Source of the DNA: Phenylobacterium sp.
GTDB lineage: Bacteria; Pseudomonadota; Alphaproteobacteria; Caulobacterales; Caulobacteraceae
DNA length: 64,000 bases
Reading direction: 5' to 3'
Assembly (NCBI RefSeq): GCF_016793225.1
Contig: NZ_JAEUMN010000087.1
Coordinates: forward strand, 1-64,000
The notes below the pieces were generated by a model. That model saw nothing but the letters and a program-made list of their open reading frames with translations, had not been told where the DNA came from and searched no databases. This document shows positions 25,133 through 34,328 of this stretch, one piece after another (position 1 is the first letter of the stretch; each line of letters opens with the position of its first letter). A program made the position numbers and the translations under genes.

Positions 25133-26100
25133 TGGGGCACCTTCACCTCTTGCGCCGCACCCTTGCCGAGCGCGCCGGTCGGGCTGGACTGGATGTCGTT
25201 GACCAGCCGCTCGAGGGACTCCGCGGCGGTCTGGAGCTGGATCAGGGCGGCCGTCGCCTGCGGCAGGCCGTTGGTGGCGAACTCGGTCGTCGGTCCCTGC
25301 AGGCGGGCGATCATGGCGCGGGCGTCCCGCGCCGCGGCCGAAGCCTCCTCGGCGGCGTCGGCGACGTTGGAGATCGCGCGCTTGCCGTCGCCCTCCACCA
25401 GCCCGCGCGTGGACGCCGACAGCTTGGCGATCTCGTCCGCGGCGGTGTCGATCCGCTGCACCGCGCTCTGCAGGTCGGCGATGATCGCCTTGCGCTCCCG
25501 CAGTTCGGCGGTGAAGGCCTGGGTGTCGGACAGGGCCGCCGAGAACGTCTTGATGTTCTGGTCGGACAGCACGCGGTTCACCCGGTCCAGCGCCTCGATG
25601 GTGCGCGTCAGCACCGTGCCGCCGCCCTCGAGCAGGTCCGAGATGGCCGAACGCTGGCTCTTCAGCACCGGGATGCACTCCTCGCCGATGCGCCGCCGCC
25701 GGGTCTCGCACTCGGCCTCGGCGTTGTCCTTGAGAAGCTGGCGCGTGCCGGTCCCCGAGGTGATCTGGACATAGTTGAGTCCGGTGATCCCCTGGGGCTC
25801 CAGGGTGGCGTAGCTGTCGACGCGGATCGGCACGTCCTCGGTGACGCGGACGCGGGCGATGACGTTGCGCGGGTTGGTCTGGTCCAGCGCGATCCGGACG
25901 ACCTCGCCCACCTTGATGCCGTTGAAGTGGACCTCGCCGCCTTCGTTGAGGCCCCGCACCGGTCCCTGGAAGACGACGTCGTAGAGGTCGTACTCGGCGT
26001 TGATGCGCAGGCGGGCCAGCCAGACGATGAACACCGCCAGGGCCGCCGTCAGGATCAGCGTCGAGAGGCCCACGAGGGCGTAGTTGGCGTTTCTTTCCAT
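25129..26100 (-). CDS. mlaD: MlaD/MCE family substrate-binding protein
   Basis: 323 aa: one N-terminal membrane anchor (ALVGLSTLILTAALAVFIVW), an MCE domain (FQGPVRGLNEGGEVHFNGIK, VGEVVRI, ATLEPQGITGLNYVQI) and a long C-terminal coiled-coil region with heptad-like leucines to the end. It should form a hexameric periplasmic ring or tube for lipid passage. Compared with E. coli MlaD (~180 aa) it has the long helical extension seen in MCE proteins of other Proteobacteria. ATG abuts the mlaF stop. Confidence 0.87.
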   Translation of the reverse strand: MERNANYALVGLSTLILTAALAVFIVWLARLRINAEYDLYDVVFQGPVRGLNEGGEVHFNGIKVGEVVRIALDQTNPRNVIARVRVTEDVPIRVDSYATLEPQGITGLNYVQITSGTGTRQLLKDNAEAECETRRRRIGEECIPVLKSQRSAISDLLEGGGTVLTRTIEALDRVNRVLSDQNIKTFSAALSDTQAFTAELRERKAIIADLQSAVQRIDTAADEIAKLSASTRGLVEGDGKRAISNVADAAEEASAAARDARAMIARLQGPTTEFATNGLPQATAALIQLQTAAESLERLVNDIQSSPTGALGKGAAQEVKVPQ

Positions 26101-26912
26101 CAGGCGTCAGCTCCAGCTCGGGCCTGGCGCGCGGCGCGGCCGCGGGGCCCGAGGAAGTACTCGCGGATCCAGGGGTGGTCCGAGGCTTCCAGCTCGCGCA
26201 CCGGCGCGTTGGCCACCACGTGCTTGTCGGCCAGGACGGCGACGCGGTCCGTGATCTCGTAGAGGGAATCGAGGTCGTGGGTGATCATGAAGACGGTGAG
26301 GTCCAGGCTGGCCGCCAGGTCGGCGATCAGTTCGTCGAACGCCGCCGCGCCGACGGGATCGAGACCGGACGTGGGCTCGTCGAGGAACAGCAGCTCGGGG
26401 TCGAGCGCCAGCGCCCGCGCCAGCCCGGCCCGCTTCTTCATGCCGCCCGAGAGTTCGGCCGGCTTCAGGGCTCCGGCCTCGGGCCGCAGGCCCACCATGG
26501 CGATCTTCACGTCGGCCAGCTCGTAGGCCTCCCGGCGCGACATGGCGGTGTGTTCGAACATCGGCGCCGCGACGTTCTCGCGCACGGTGAGGTTCGAGAA
26601 CAGCGCGCCGCCCTGGAACAGGACTCCCCAGCTCCGCTCCAGCTCGCTCCACGCGCTCTCGTTGGCGCGGCGCAGCTCCTGGCCGAAGACCCGGATGCTG
26701 CCCGCGGCCGGCTGCTGCAGGCCGATGATGCTGTTGAGCAGCACCGACTTGCCGGTCCCCGACCCGCCCACCACCCCCAGCACCTCGCCGCGCGGGACGA
26801 CCAGGTCGAGGTTGTCGTGGACCACATGGTCGCCGAACGCCGTGCGCAGCCCGCGCACCTCGATGGCCGGAGCGTCGTCGTCGAGGATCGGCCCGTCGCC
26901 CGGCCCGCTCAC
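26100..26912 (-). CDS. mlaF: ABC transporter ATPase of lipid transport system (MlaF-like)
   Basis: 270 aa from a GTG at 26912 that overlaps the permease stop as GTGA. Walker A is GGSGTGKSVLLNSIIG, the signature is LSGGMKKRAGLARAL, Walker B is LLFLDEPTSGLDPV, and the H-loop is MITHDLDSLYEI. LSGGM(K/R)KR is characteristic of MlaF/Mkl-type importers. The open frame continues far upstream out of register with the permease and is an artefact. Confidence 0.92.
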   Translation of the reverse strand: MSGPGDGPILDDDAPAIEVRGLRTAFGDHVVHDNLDLVVPRGEVLGVVGGSGTGKSVLLNSIIGLQQPAAGSIRVFGQELRRANESAWSELERSWGVLFQGGALFSNLTVRENVAAPMFEHTAMSRREAYELADVKIAMVGLRPEAGALKPAELSGGMKKRAGLARALALDPELLFLDEPTSGLDPVGAAAFDELIADLAASLDLTVFMITHDLDSLYEITDRVAVLADKHVVANAPVRELEASDHPWIREYFLGPRGRAARQARAGADA

Positions 26913-28033
26913 AGGTCGAGCTCCATGTAGATCAGGGCGAACGCCGCATCGAGCAGGATGATGGCGAAGATCGCATGCACCACCGCGGCGGTCACCCGCC
27001 GGCCGAGGGACTCCACGTCGCCGCCCGTGAGCAGGCCCTGCCGGCAGCCGATGCCTGCGACCACCGCGGCCATCACCGGCGCCTTCGAGAGCGCGATGTA
27101 GAAGTGGTTCACGCCCACGCTGTCGACGATGCGCTGCAGGAAGAACGTCGGGCCCAGGCCCAGCGTCGTCCAGCTCACCATCAGGCCGCCGAGCAGACCC
27201 GCCAGCGTGGCCACGAAGGTCAGCAGCGGGATCGTCAGGATCAGGGCGATGAAGCGGGGCAGGACCAGGGCCTCGAACGGGTCGACCCCCATGACGCGCA
27301 TGGCGTCCACCTCCTGCTGCATCTTCATCGAGCCCAGCTCCGCAGCGAACGCCGAGGCCGAGCGCCCCGCGAGCAGCACCGCCGTGATGACGATGTTGAA
27401 CTCCCGAAGCACCGCCACGCCGACGAGTTCCACGACGAACACCTCGGCGCCGAACTGGCGCAGCATGTTGACCCCGATCAGGCCGACCACCGCGCCGATG
27501 AAGAACGTCGTGATGGCCACGATCGGGATGGCGTCGAGCCCGGCGCGCTCCATCTGCGAGAAGATCGGCGCCCAGCGGATCCGGTGCGGGCGCACGAAGA
27601 GATTGAGGAACGTGCGGAACGAGACCACCAGCAGCCGACCGAGGAACCCCATGGTCGACAGGAACTCGTGCTGCAGGTCGATCACGCCCTTGCCGATGCG
27701 GATCGTCAGGTTGTGGAAGCCCTGGGGCTCCCGGCGGATCACCGGCTTCACCTGGACCGCCTTGTCGACCAGCTCCAGCAGGCGCTGCATCTCGGGACGG
27801 CCGCGGACCCGCTCGGGCGAATAGCCCTCGCCGACGGCCTTGGTGATCGCGTACGCGCCCGCGGTGTCCATGCGGCGGACGCGGGTCAGGTCCACATCGA
27901 CGCCGCGACCGCCCGTCGCCTTCGCCAGCGCCTGCCCGGCGTCGCCCAGCTGCGCCGTGGTCCAGTCGCCGCTGAGAATCGCCGTGGGGCGATCCGTCGC
28001 GGAGTCCATCTCGAATGCGGCGGGTTGCTGCAT
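26909..28033 (-). CDS. mlaE: MlaE-type permease fused to N-terminal STAS domain
   Basis: 374 aa from the ATG at 28033. Residues ~1-110 read as a STAS/MlaB-like domain (TAILSGDWTTAQLGDAGQAL, VDVDLTRVRRMDTAGAYAI). The rest is the MlaE permease with five or six membrane helices and the conserved EFNIVITAVLLAGRSASAFA then AELGSMKMQQEVDAMRVMGV coupling segment. The fusion puts the regulatory STAS subunit, separate as MlaB in E. coli, in the same chain. A TTG at 28129 would add 32 polar residues and is less likely. First gene of the operon mlaE-mlaF-mlaD-lipoprotein; no mlaC is present. Confidence 0.88.
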   Translation of the reverse strand: MQQPAAFEMDSATDRPTAILSGDWTTAQLGDAGQALAKATGGRGVDVDLTRVRRMDTAGAYAITKAVGEGYSPERVRGRPEMQRLLELVDKAVQVKPVIRREPQGFHNLTIRIGKGVIDLQHEFLSTMGFLGRLLVVSFRTFLNLFVRPHRIRWAPIFSQMERAGLDAIPIVAITTFFIGAVVGLIGVNMLRQFGAEVFVVELVGVAVLREFNIVITAVLLAGRSASAFAAELGSMKMQQEVDAMRVMGVDPFEALVLPRFIALILTIPLLTFVATLAGLLGGLMVSWTTLGLGPTFFLQRIVDSVGVNHFYIALSKAPVMAAVVAGIGCRQGLLTGGDVESLGRRVTAAVVHAIFAIILLDAAFALIYMELDL

Positions 28034-28270
28034 GGGGTCTTGTCCCGGCGTCTGGCGCGGCTGTCCAGCTTTGCGTTCGGGATCGTCCTCCCTGGTGAAC
28101 GTCGCCCGGGGCTCCGGGTCGAGGCCCAACGTGCATATGGCGAAGGTTGTTCCGCCCTCAATTGCGGCGCAAGGCTGGGGCTACGGTCAAGCTCGGCCTA
28201 GATTTGGTCCAAGTCACTTCGGAAAGGGACCCCGGGGGCGCTTGTCGCGTTTGTGTTGGATGGAGGCTCC

Positions 28271-28585
28271 GTGACCCGCCAGATCGATCTCGCCGGGGCG
28301 TCCGGCACGCGTTACCGCTATACGCCGATGGACGAGAACCGCTTCCTGCCGCCGGCGGGGGCGAACTACGTCATCGCCGAGCTCACCGACGACGGCGCCA
28401 CGGTCGTCTACGCCGGCGAGACCGACAACCTCGCCAGCCAGACGTGGCGTTCGGATCTCGAGCGCGCCCGCCGCAAGTACGCCGCGGCCACGGTGCTCAC
28501 GCGCCTGAACGTCACCCGCGCCGTGCGCGAGGCCGAGCGGCGCGACCTCATCGACGCCTACCACCCGCCGCTCAACGGCGCCTGA
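28271..28585 (+). CDS. small GIY-YIG-like protein
   Basis: 104 aa from a GTG at 28271 with GGAGG four bases upstream; other GTG/TTG starts at 28253 and 28256 are possible. The segment NYVIAELTDDGATVVYAGET, then DNLASQTW, and the closing EAERRDLIDAYHPPLNG resemble a GIY-YIG fold: Y-V-I near the first strand, VYAGET near the second, Glu in EAERRDL and the terminal PPLN. The arginine of classical nucleases is not obvious, so nuclease activity is uncertain. Confidence 0.55.
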   Translation: MTRQIDLAGASGTRYRYTPMDENRFLPPAGANYVIAELTDDGATVVYAGETDNLASQTWRSDLERARRKYAAATVLTRLNVTRAVREAERRDLIDAYHPPLNGA

Positions 28586-28706
28586 CGGCGGGGTCCGGCC
28601 TTCCCTGGGAGGGCCGGGCCATCCCGCACGATTTCGCCGTGATGCTGGCGCGTCCCGGCCGGCCTGGGCCATAGTCCTGACCAACTCGGCCGCGAGTTTC
28701 CCGCCC

Positions 28707-29639
28707 ATGGCATCCGAACCGGACGACAATCCCTTCGTGCGCAACAGCGCCTGGCCGAAGATGCCCCAGGCGCCCTTCCGCGTGGGGCCGTTGCCCAAGG
28801 CCCAGGCGACCGCGCCGGCAAGGCCGGGCCCGGAGGCCGACGTCGCGCCGAAGGCGGAAGGCGAGGGGGCGCCGCCCCCGCCGGCCCCGGCCGAGCCGCG
28901 GAAGATCACGCCCGTGTTCGCCCGCCCCACCGGCGGCGGCGCGCCGGCCTTCTCGGGCATGCCCATGGCGGCGCCCCTTGCGCGCGCCCCGGTCCAGACT
29001 CCGCCGGAGCCGGCGCCGGCGCCCGTGCCGCACAGCGCCGAGCCGCCCAGACTCGCGCCCGAAGCCGTCGCGCCCGAACCCCTCCCGCCCAAAGCGCCCG
29101 CGCCCGAACCGCTGGCGGAGGCGCCCATGGTCGCGCCGCCGCTTCGCGCCGCCGCCGCCCGCAAGGCTCCGTCGCGGCTGCCGGCCCTCGCCGCGACGCT
29201 GGTCGTGGCGGCGGGCCTGGGCGGCCTCGGCTACGTCCTCACGCGGTCGGACGACGCCGCGCCCGCCGCCCCGTCCGCTGTCGAGGTCGCCGCCGCCCCG
29301 CCGCCGGCGCAGCCCGCCCAGCTCGCGCAGTCCGCCCCGCCGGCCGAAGCCGCCGCGCCGTCCCCGCCGGCGCCCTCGCTCGCCGCACCCGTCGCGGCGC
29401 CGGCGGCGTCCTCGACCCGGCCCGCGCCTGCGCCGCGCGCCCCGTCCGGGGTGGCGATCCCGAGGCCCGCGCCGTCCCGCGACGCCGCCGAGGCGGCCGA
29501 GGAGGCGATCACGGCGCCCGTCATCGCCCTGCCGCCGCCCGCGCGCGTCGAGCCTGAGCCCGCGCCCGAACTGCCGGCCTACCGCCCGCCGCCGCCCCCG
29601 GATCCCGGCGCGCCGATGACGACCACGCGTCCCTACTGA
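28707..29639 (+). CDS. Pro/Ala-rich single-pass membrane protein
   Basis: 310 aa. Begins MASEPDDNPFVRNSAWPKMP, then about 130 residues rich in Pro, Ala and Glu, one transmembrane helix (LPALAATLVVAAGLGGLGYV, near 168-187), and a second Pro/Ala-rich periplasmic tail ending TTTRPY. This is a cytoplasm-membrane-periplasm spacer architecture like TonB- or SPOR-less division proteins; no domain is recognisable. Low complexity inflates spurious ORFs on the opposite strand here. Confidence 0.6.
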   Translation: MASEPDDNPFVRNSAWPKMPQAPFRVGPLPKAQATAPARPGPEADVAPKAEGEGAPPPPAPAEPRKITPVFARPTGGGAPAFSGMPMAAPLARAPVQTPPEPAPAPVPHSAEPPRLAPEAVAPEPLPPKAPAPEPLAEAPMVAPPLRAAAARKAPSRLPALAATLVVAAGLGGLGYVLTRSDDAAPAAPSAVEVAAAPPPAQPAQLAQSAPPAEAAAPSPPAPSLAAPVAAPAASSTRPAPAPRAPSGVAIPRPAPSRDAAEAAEEAITAPVIALPPPARVEPEPAPELPAYRPPPPPDPGAPMTTTRPY

Positions 29640-29714
29640 CCCCTTTCGCCGCGCGCCGCTTGCCCCGGCGGGCGCGGTCGTGGTCACTTCGCGGCGGACC
29701 GGGGAGGGGACCGC

Positions 29715-31025
29715 TTGACCGAGGGAGCGCTCGCCCTTCTGGGCTTCGCCATGGTGGCGACGTTCATGACGCTGATCATGACGGGCCGCCTGGCGCCGCT
29801 GGTCGCCTTGATCCTCGTCCCGGTCGCCTTTGGCCTTTTCGCGGGACACGGCCTCGACCTGGGCGCCATGGCGCTGGACGGCGTCACCCGCATCGCGCCC
29901 ACGGGCGTGATGATCATGTTCGCGATCCTCTACTTCGGCCTGATGATCGACGCGGGGCTGTTCGATCCCGTCGTGCGCCGCCTGCTGGCGGTCGTGCACG
30001 GCGATCCGGTCCGGGTGGTGGTCGGAACGGTGGTGCTGGCGGTGCTCGTCTCGCTCGATGGCGACGGCTCGACCACCTACATGGTCACCGTCGCGGCGCT
30101 CCTGCCGCTCTACGTCCGCATGGGCCTCGATCCGCGGATCATGGCCTGCCTGATCATGCTCTCCAGCGGCGTGCTGAACCTCACCCCGTGGGGCGGGCCC
30201 ACCGCGCGCGCCGCCGCGGCGCTGCAGGTGGACGCCGGCGCCATCTTCCGCCCGATGATCCCGGCCATGGGCGTCGCGGTGCTGTGGCTGCTGGCCCTCG
30301 CCTGGTTCTACGGCCGGCGCGAGCGTCGCCGTCTGGGCGTCCTGGCCCTGGCCCCCGCGGGCCCCGATCCCGGGGTCACGGTCTCGTCCGACCCCCACGC
30401 CCGCCGGCCGCGGCTCCTCGCCGTGAACGCCGCCCTGACGGCGGCGCTGCTGGCGGCCCTGGTCGCCGGGGTCGTGCCCCTGCCGGCGCTCTTCATGGCC
30501 GGCTTCGCCGTCGCCAGCCTGGTGAACTACCCGCGCCCGGCCGACCTGCGCGCGCGCATCGCCGCCCATGCCCCGAACGTCATCGCCATGGCCGGCCTGA
30601 TCTTCGCCGCCGGGGTGTTCACGGGCGTCCTCGCCGGCACGGGCATGGTCGAGGCGATGCCCAGGAGCCTGCTGGCGCTGATCCCGCCCTCCATGGGCCC
30701 CTACATGGCCTCCATCACCGCGGCGCTCAGCCTGCCGATGACCTTCTTCATCTCCAACGACGCCTTCTACTTCGGCGTGCTGCCGGTGCTGGCCGAGGCG
30801 GGGGCGAGCTACGGCGTCGACAAGGCGGCCATCGGCAGCGCGTCGCTGGTGGGCCAGCCCTTCCATCTGCTGAGCCCGCTCGTGCCCTCGACCTACCTGC
30901 TGGTGAGCTTGGCCGGCGTCGAGTTCGGCGAGCACCAGAAGTTCACCCTGCCCTGGGCCGTCGCGACCTGCGCCGTGCTGGCGCTGGCCGCCATGGCGGG
31001 CGGCGTCTTTCCGTTCCGCGCCTGA
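29715..31025 (+). CDS. CitMHS family citrate/proton symporter
   Basis: 436 aa from a TTG at 29715 with GGAGG 7 nt upstream. About 12 membrane segments. Family marks are SLDGDGSTTYMVTVAALLPL, GVLNLTPWGGPTARAAAAL and SLPMTFFISNDAFYFGVLP in the second half. CitMHS carriers take up citrate complexed with a divalent metal together with protons at the inner membrane. No citrate-sensing two-component system is adjacent. Confidence 0.88.
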   Translation: MTEGALALLGFAMVATFMTLIMTGRLAPLVALILVPVAFGLFAGHGLDLGAMALDGVTRIAPTGVMIMFAILYFGLMIDAGLFDPVVRRLLAVVHGDPVRVVVGTVVLAVLVSLDGDGSTTYMVTVAALLPLYVRMGLDPRIMACLIMLSSGVLNLTPWGGPTARAAAALQVDAGAIFRPMIPAMGVAVLWLLALAWFYGRRERRRLGVLALAPAGPDPGVTVSSDPHARRPRLLAVNAALTAALLAALVAGVVPLPALFMAGFAVASLVNYPRPADLRARIAAHAPNVIAMAGLIFAAGVFTGVLAGTGMVEAMPRSLLALIPPSMGPYMASITAALSLPMTFFISNDAFYFGVLPVLAEAGASYGVDKAAIGSASLVGQPFHLLSPLVPSTYLLVSLAGVEFGEHQKFTLPWAVATCAVLALAAMAGGVFPFRA

Positions 31026-31144
31026 CGGCGTCCGCGGGCCACGGGCGCCGCAACGTCACGCGGATCGACGGTTGACGAGCGCCGCGCGGGTCGCCTCACT
31101 TGGAAGGAACGGTATTCAACAACAACGAGAGGGAGGGCGCTTAC

Positions 31145-31663
31145 ATGGCCGCCAAGACGTTTCCCATCGAGGCCGGGCACATCATGATGTTCGCCCGGTC
31201 CATCGGTGACCCCAATCCCGTCTACTACGACGCCGAGGCCGCGAAGAAGACCGAAGCCGGCGGCGTCATCGCCCCGCCCACCTTCGTCCAGTCGAGCGCC
31301 CAGTTCGATCCCGACTACTTCCTGCGGCCGAAGATCGGCCAGCCCTGGTTCGGGTCGGGCAAGAACCCCACCGGCATCACCCGCGCGCCGGGCGGCGGGG
31401 GAGGGGGCGGCGGTGGCGGCGGCGGCCTCCACGCCGAGCAGCACTACGAGTACCACCGGCCGCTGCGCGCCGGCGACGTGCTCACCGCCACCACCTTCCC
31501 GGGCAAGACCTGGGAGAAGGAAGGCAAGCGTTCGGGCAAGCTGGTCTTCTCCGAAAGCGTCACCGAATACCGCAACCAGGACGGCGAACTGGTGGTCACG
31601 GCCCGCGGCGTGGGCGTGCGCACCGAGCGTCCGGTCGAGCAGCCCGCGAAGAAGGAGGCCTGA
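31145..31663 (+). CDS. MaoC-like N-terminal dehydratase domain protein with polyglycine loop
   Basis: 172 aa from an ATG at 31145 behind GGGAGGG. The fold is the N-terminal FAS1-type hot-dog half: IEAGHIMMFARSIGDPNPVY, then GGVIAPPTFVQSS and later HAEQHYEYHRPLRAGDVL. A run of 12 glycines encoded by mixed GGC/GGG/GGA/GGT codons precedes LHAEQ. It pairs with the MaoC protein 3 bp downstream, and the two probably form a heterodimeric (R)-specific enoyl-CoA or 3-hydroxyacyl-CoA dehydratase. Substrate not determinable. Confidence 0.8.
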   Translation: MAAKTFPIEAGHIMMFARSIGDPNPVYYDAEAAKKTEAGGVIAPPTFVQSSAQFDPDYFLRPKIGQPWFGSGKNPTGITRAPGGGGGGGGGGGGLHAEQHYEYHRPLRAGDVLTATTFPGKTWEKEGKRSGKLVFSESVTEYRNQDGELVVTARGVGVRTERPVEQPAKKEA

Positions 31664-31666
31664 GCC

Positions 31667-32077
31667 ATGCCGCTGTCCGCAGCCAAGCTGAAGGTGGGCG
31701 ACGTCCACACCGCGCGCCTCGTCGAGGACCTGAAGCGCACCCAGATCGTCCAGTACGCGGGCGCCTCGGGCGACTACAACCCGCTGCACACCGACGAGAT
31801 CTTCACCACCAAGGTCGCCGGCTACCCGTCGGTGTTCGCCCACGGCATGCTCACCATGGGCATGACCGGCAAGATGCTGACCGACCTCGTCGGCGACGGG
31901 CGCCTCACCAAGTACGGCGTGCGCTTCACCAGCCAGGTCTGGCCGGGCGACACCCTGGACGGCTCCGCCACGGTCACCGAGGTGGCCGACGGCATCGCCA
32001 AGTTCACCGTCTCCACCAGGAACCAGGACGGGATCGAGGTGCTCTCGGGCTACGCCGAGGCCCGCGTCGACCCCTAG
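31667..32077 (+). CDS. MaoC family dehydratase
   Basis: 136 aa. The hydratase-2 motif is present: YAGASGDYNPLHTD with catalytic Asp and His, then FAHGMLTMGMTGKML. It is the catalytic half of the pair with the preceding gene and likely acts on enoyl-CoA esters in fatty acid or steroid-like degradation. The next gene is an SDR that could oxidise the 3-hydroxy product. Confidence 0.88.
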   Translation: MPLSAAKLKVGDVHTARLVEDLKRTQIVQYAGASGDYNPLHTDEIFTTKVAGYPSVFAHGMLTMGMTGKMLTDLVGDGRLTKYGVRFTSQVWPGDTLDGSATVTEVADGIAKFTVSTRNQDGIEVLSGYAEARVDP

Positions 32078-32156
32078 CGGCTCCCGCATCGCCGGCCGGC
32101 GGCGTCCGCGTCGCCGGCCTTCGCGCTCGGCGCCATGGAGACAGGAGAGGGCCAGC

Positions 32157-32996
32157 ATGAAGGATCTCGCAGGCAAGGTCGCGTTCGTCACCGGCGGCGC
32201 GTCCGGCATCGGGCTGGGCATCGCCACCGCGCTGGCCCAGGCGGGCGTGAAGGTGATGCTGTGCGACATCGAGCAGGCGGCCCTGGACAAGGCGCTCGAG
32301 GGGCTGCGCCGGACGAACTTCGACGTGGAGGGCGTGCGCGCCGACGTCTCGCTGAAGGCCGAGCTGCAGGCCGCCGCCGCGGCCACCATCGAGCGCTTCG
32401 GCAAGGTCCACATCCTGGTGAACAACGCCGGCGTCGGCGGCGGCGGGCTCTACGGCAGCTGGACCGACGACGGCTGGGACTGGCTGCTCGACGTGAACCT
32501 GCGCGCGGTGGTCTGGGGCGTCGAGATCTTCGGCCCGCTGATCGAGAGCCACGGCGAGGGCGGGCACATCGTCTCCACCGCCTCGATCGCCGGCCTGATC
32601 TCGGGAACCAGCAATCCCTACAGCGTGACCAAGTACGGGGTGGTGGCCCTGTCCGAGGGGCTCCGCAACGAGCTGGCGCCGCGCAACATCGGCGTTTCGG
32701 TGCTCTGCCCCGGGATCATCCGCACCAACATCATGGACGCCGCCCGCAACGTGCCGGGCCGCTACAACCTGGAGGACCGCTCCCGCGACGTGGGCGCGGT
32801 GGGGGCGGCCTCGCTGCGCGAGCGCATCCAGGCCGGCATCGACCCGCTCTACGTGGGCGAGCTGGTCCGCGAGGGCATCGAGGACGACTGGCCGTACATC
32901 TTCACCGACAACGAGTTCGAGCCGTTCATCGAGGCCCGCTTCGCCAACATCAAGGCCGGCTTCGACCGCATCCGCGGCCGCACGCCACGGCGCTGA
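32157..32996 (+). CDS. short-chain dehydrogenase/reductase
   Basis: 279 aa, classical SDR: TGGASGIGLGIATAL (cofactor), NNAGVGGG, S-Y-K set in STASIAGL..NPYSVTKYGV, and PGIIRTNI. Asp in LCDIEQAAL after the second strand suggests NAD preference. Substrate unknown; the upstream MaoC pair suggests a 3-hydroxyacyl-CoA or similar alcohol. A good RBS (AGGAGAGG) precedes the ATG. Confidence 0.87.
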   Translation: MKDLAGKVAFVTGGASGIGLGIATALAQAGVKVMLCDIEQAALDKALEGLRRTNFDVEGVRADVSLKAELQAAAAATIERFGKVHILVNNAGVGGGGLYGSWTDDGWDWLLDVNLRAVVWGVEIFGPLIESHGEGGHIVSTASIAGLISGTSNPYSVTKYGVVALSEGLRNELAPRNIGVSVLCPGIIRTNIMDAARNVPGRYNLEDRSRDVGAVGAASLRERIQAGIDPLYVGELVREGIEDDWPYIFTDNEFEPFIEARFANIKAGFDRIRGRTPRR

Positions 32997-33017
32997 CGGC
33001 GACGCCGGCCGCGGCGC

Positions 33018-34328
33018 TCAGGTCTCGCGCGGGCAACGGATGCGGCAACGCACCCCCTCGGGCGCATAGGTGATGCTCGCCTGTCCGCCGTCGGCGGCGA
33101 GGGCGCGGCCGATCAGGCGGGTGCCGAAGCCGGTCCGGCTCGGCTCGGCCACGGGCGGCCCGCCGGTCTCCCGCCAGTCGATCTCCACGCGTTCGCCGTC
33201 CACCTGCCAGGCGATCTCGATCCGGCCCGTGGCGTTCGAAAGCGCGCCGTACTTCACCGCGTTGGTGGCCAGCTCGTGCGCCACGAGCGCCAGGTCGATC
33301 GCGACCCGCGAACCCAGCCGCACCGAGGGCCCGGCCAGGCCGAACCGGCCCTCGTCCACATGCACGCGCAGCTGTCCGACCAGCAGGTCGGCCAGGTCGA
33401 CCGGCTGCCAGCTTTCCGCGGTCAGGATGTCATGCGCCCGCGCCAGCGCCCCCAGGCGCTGCAGGAACTCGCTGCCGGCCTTCGCCTCGGCGCCCGACGA
33501 TCGGAGGCTCTGGCTCGCCAGGCCCTGCACGACGGCGAGCGTGTTCTTCACCCGGTGGTTCAGCTCGTTCACCAGCAGGCGGCGGCGCTCCTCGGCCTCG
33601 CGCGCCTCGGTGATGTCGCCCAGCACGCCCACCAGGACCCGGCCGTCCGACTCGTTCAGCAGCGCCCTCGCATGCACCCAGCGCCGCGCGCCGTCCGGCC
33701 GCGTGATCCGGAACTCCGCCTCGAACTCCGAGCCGTCCCTGACGGTCGCCTCCATGAGCCGTCGCACGGACGCCGAGTCCTCCAGGGCCACGAGGCCGCG
33801 CAGGTCCGTCAGGTCGACCTGGTGCTGCTCCAGCCCGTAGATCGCGCGCGCCCGGGGCGACAGGGTCACCAGGTTCGTGCCGACGTCCCAGTCCCAGTCG
33901 CCCAGGCCCCCCGACTGCAGGGCGATCCTCAGGCGCGCCTCGTTCAGCGTGGCCGCCTCCTGCGCGGACTTGAGCTGGTGGATGTCCGTGGCTGTCCCGT
34001 ACCACCGCATCCCGTCGCCGCGGCGGACGGGCGTCGCGCGGCTGACGTGCCAGCGCCAGGATCCGTCGGCCATGCGCAGCCGGTGTTCGGCCGTGTAGGG
34101 CGCGCTCTCGGCGACCGCGCGGGACCAGGCGGCCGTGGTGGCCTCCAGGTCGTCGGGATGCACGATGGGCGCCCAGTCGTACGAGCCCGAGGCGTCGCGC
34201 TGGAGCCCGGAATAGTTGGCGGCCTGGGCGTTGTAGTAGTCCACCACCCCGTTGTCGCCTGCGGTCCAGACGAGGTGGGGCAGCGTCTCGGCCAGGATCC
34301 GGAACGACTCGGCCTGCTCGTCCGCCAC
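33018..34328 (-). CDS. HWE-family sensor histidine kinase with two PAS domains
   Basis: 436 aa from a GTG at 34328 with AGGAGG upstream. No membrane segment, so cytoplasmic. PAS domain 1 covers ~8-120 (LPHLVWTAGDNGVVDYYNAQ) and PAS/PAC 2 ~128-245. The kinase core has the phospho-accepting H258 in NELNHRVKNTLAVVQGLA, an N-box AHELATNAVKYGALS and the IDWRETGG motif of HWE kinases. These often contain flavin-bound LOV-PAS domains, but neither PAS here shows the GxNCRFLQ motif. No response regulator is adjacent. Confidence 0.88.
   Translation of the reverse strand: MADEQAESFRILAETLPHLVWTAGDNGVVDYYNAQAANYSGLQRDASGSYDWAPIVHPDDLEATTAAWSRAVAESAPYTAEHRLRMADGSWRWHVSRATPVRRGDGMRWYGTATDIHQLKSAQEAATLNEARLRIALQSGGLGDWDWDVGTNLVTLSPRARAIYGLEQHQVDLTDLRGLVALEDSASVRRLMEATVRDGSEFEAEFRITRPDGARRWVHARALLNESDGRVLVGVLGDITEAREAEERRRLLVNELNHRVKNTLAVVQGLASQSLRSSGAEAKAGSEFLQRLGALARAHDILTAESWQPVDLADLLVGQLRVHVDEGRFGLAGPSVRLGSRVAIDLALVAHELATNAVKYGALSNATGRIEIAWQVDGERVEIDWRETGGPPVAEPSRTGFGTRLIGRALAADGGQASITYAPEGVRCRIRCPRET

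Noticed and set aside
31385-31440. frameshift at the poly-glycine tract
   Set aside because: The reading frame and hot-dog motifs continue correctly on both sides and the stop is 3 bp before the next gene.
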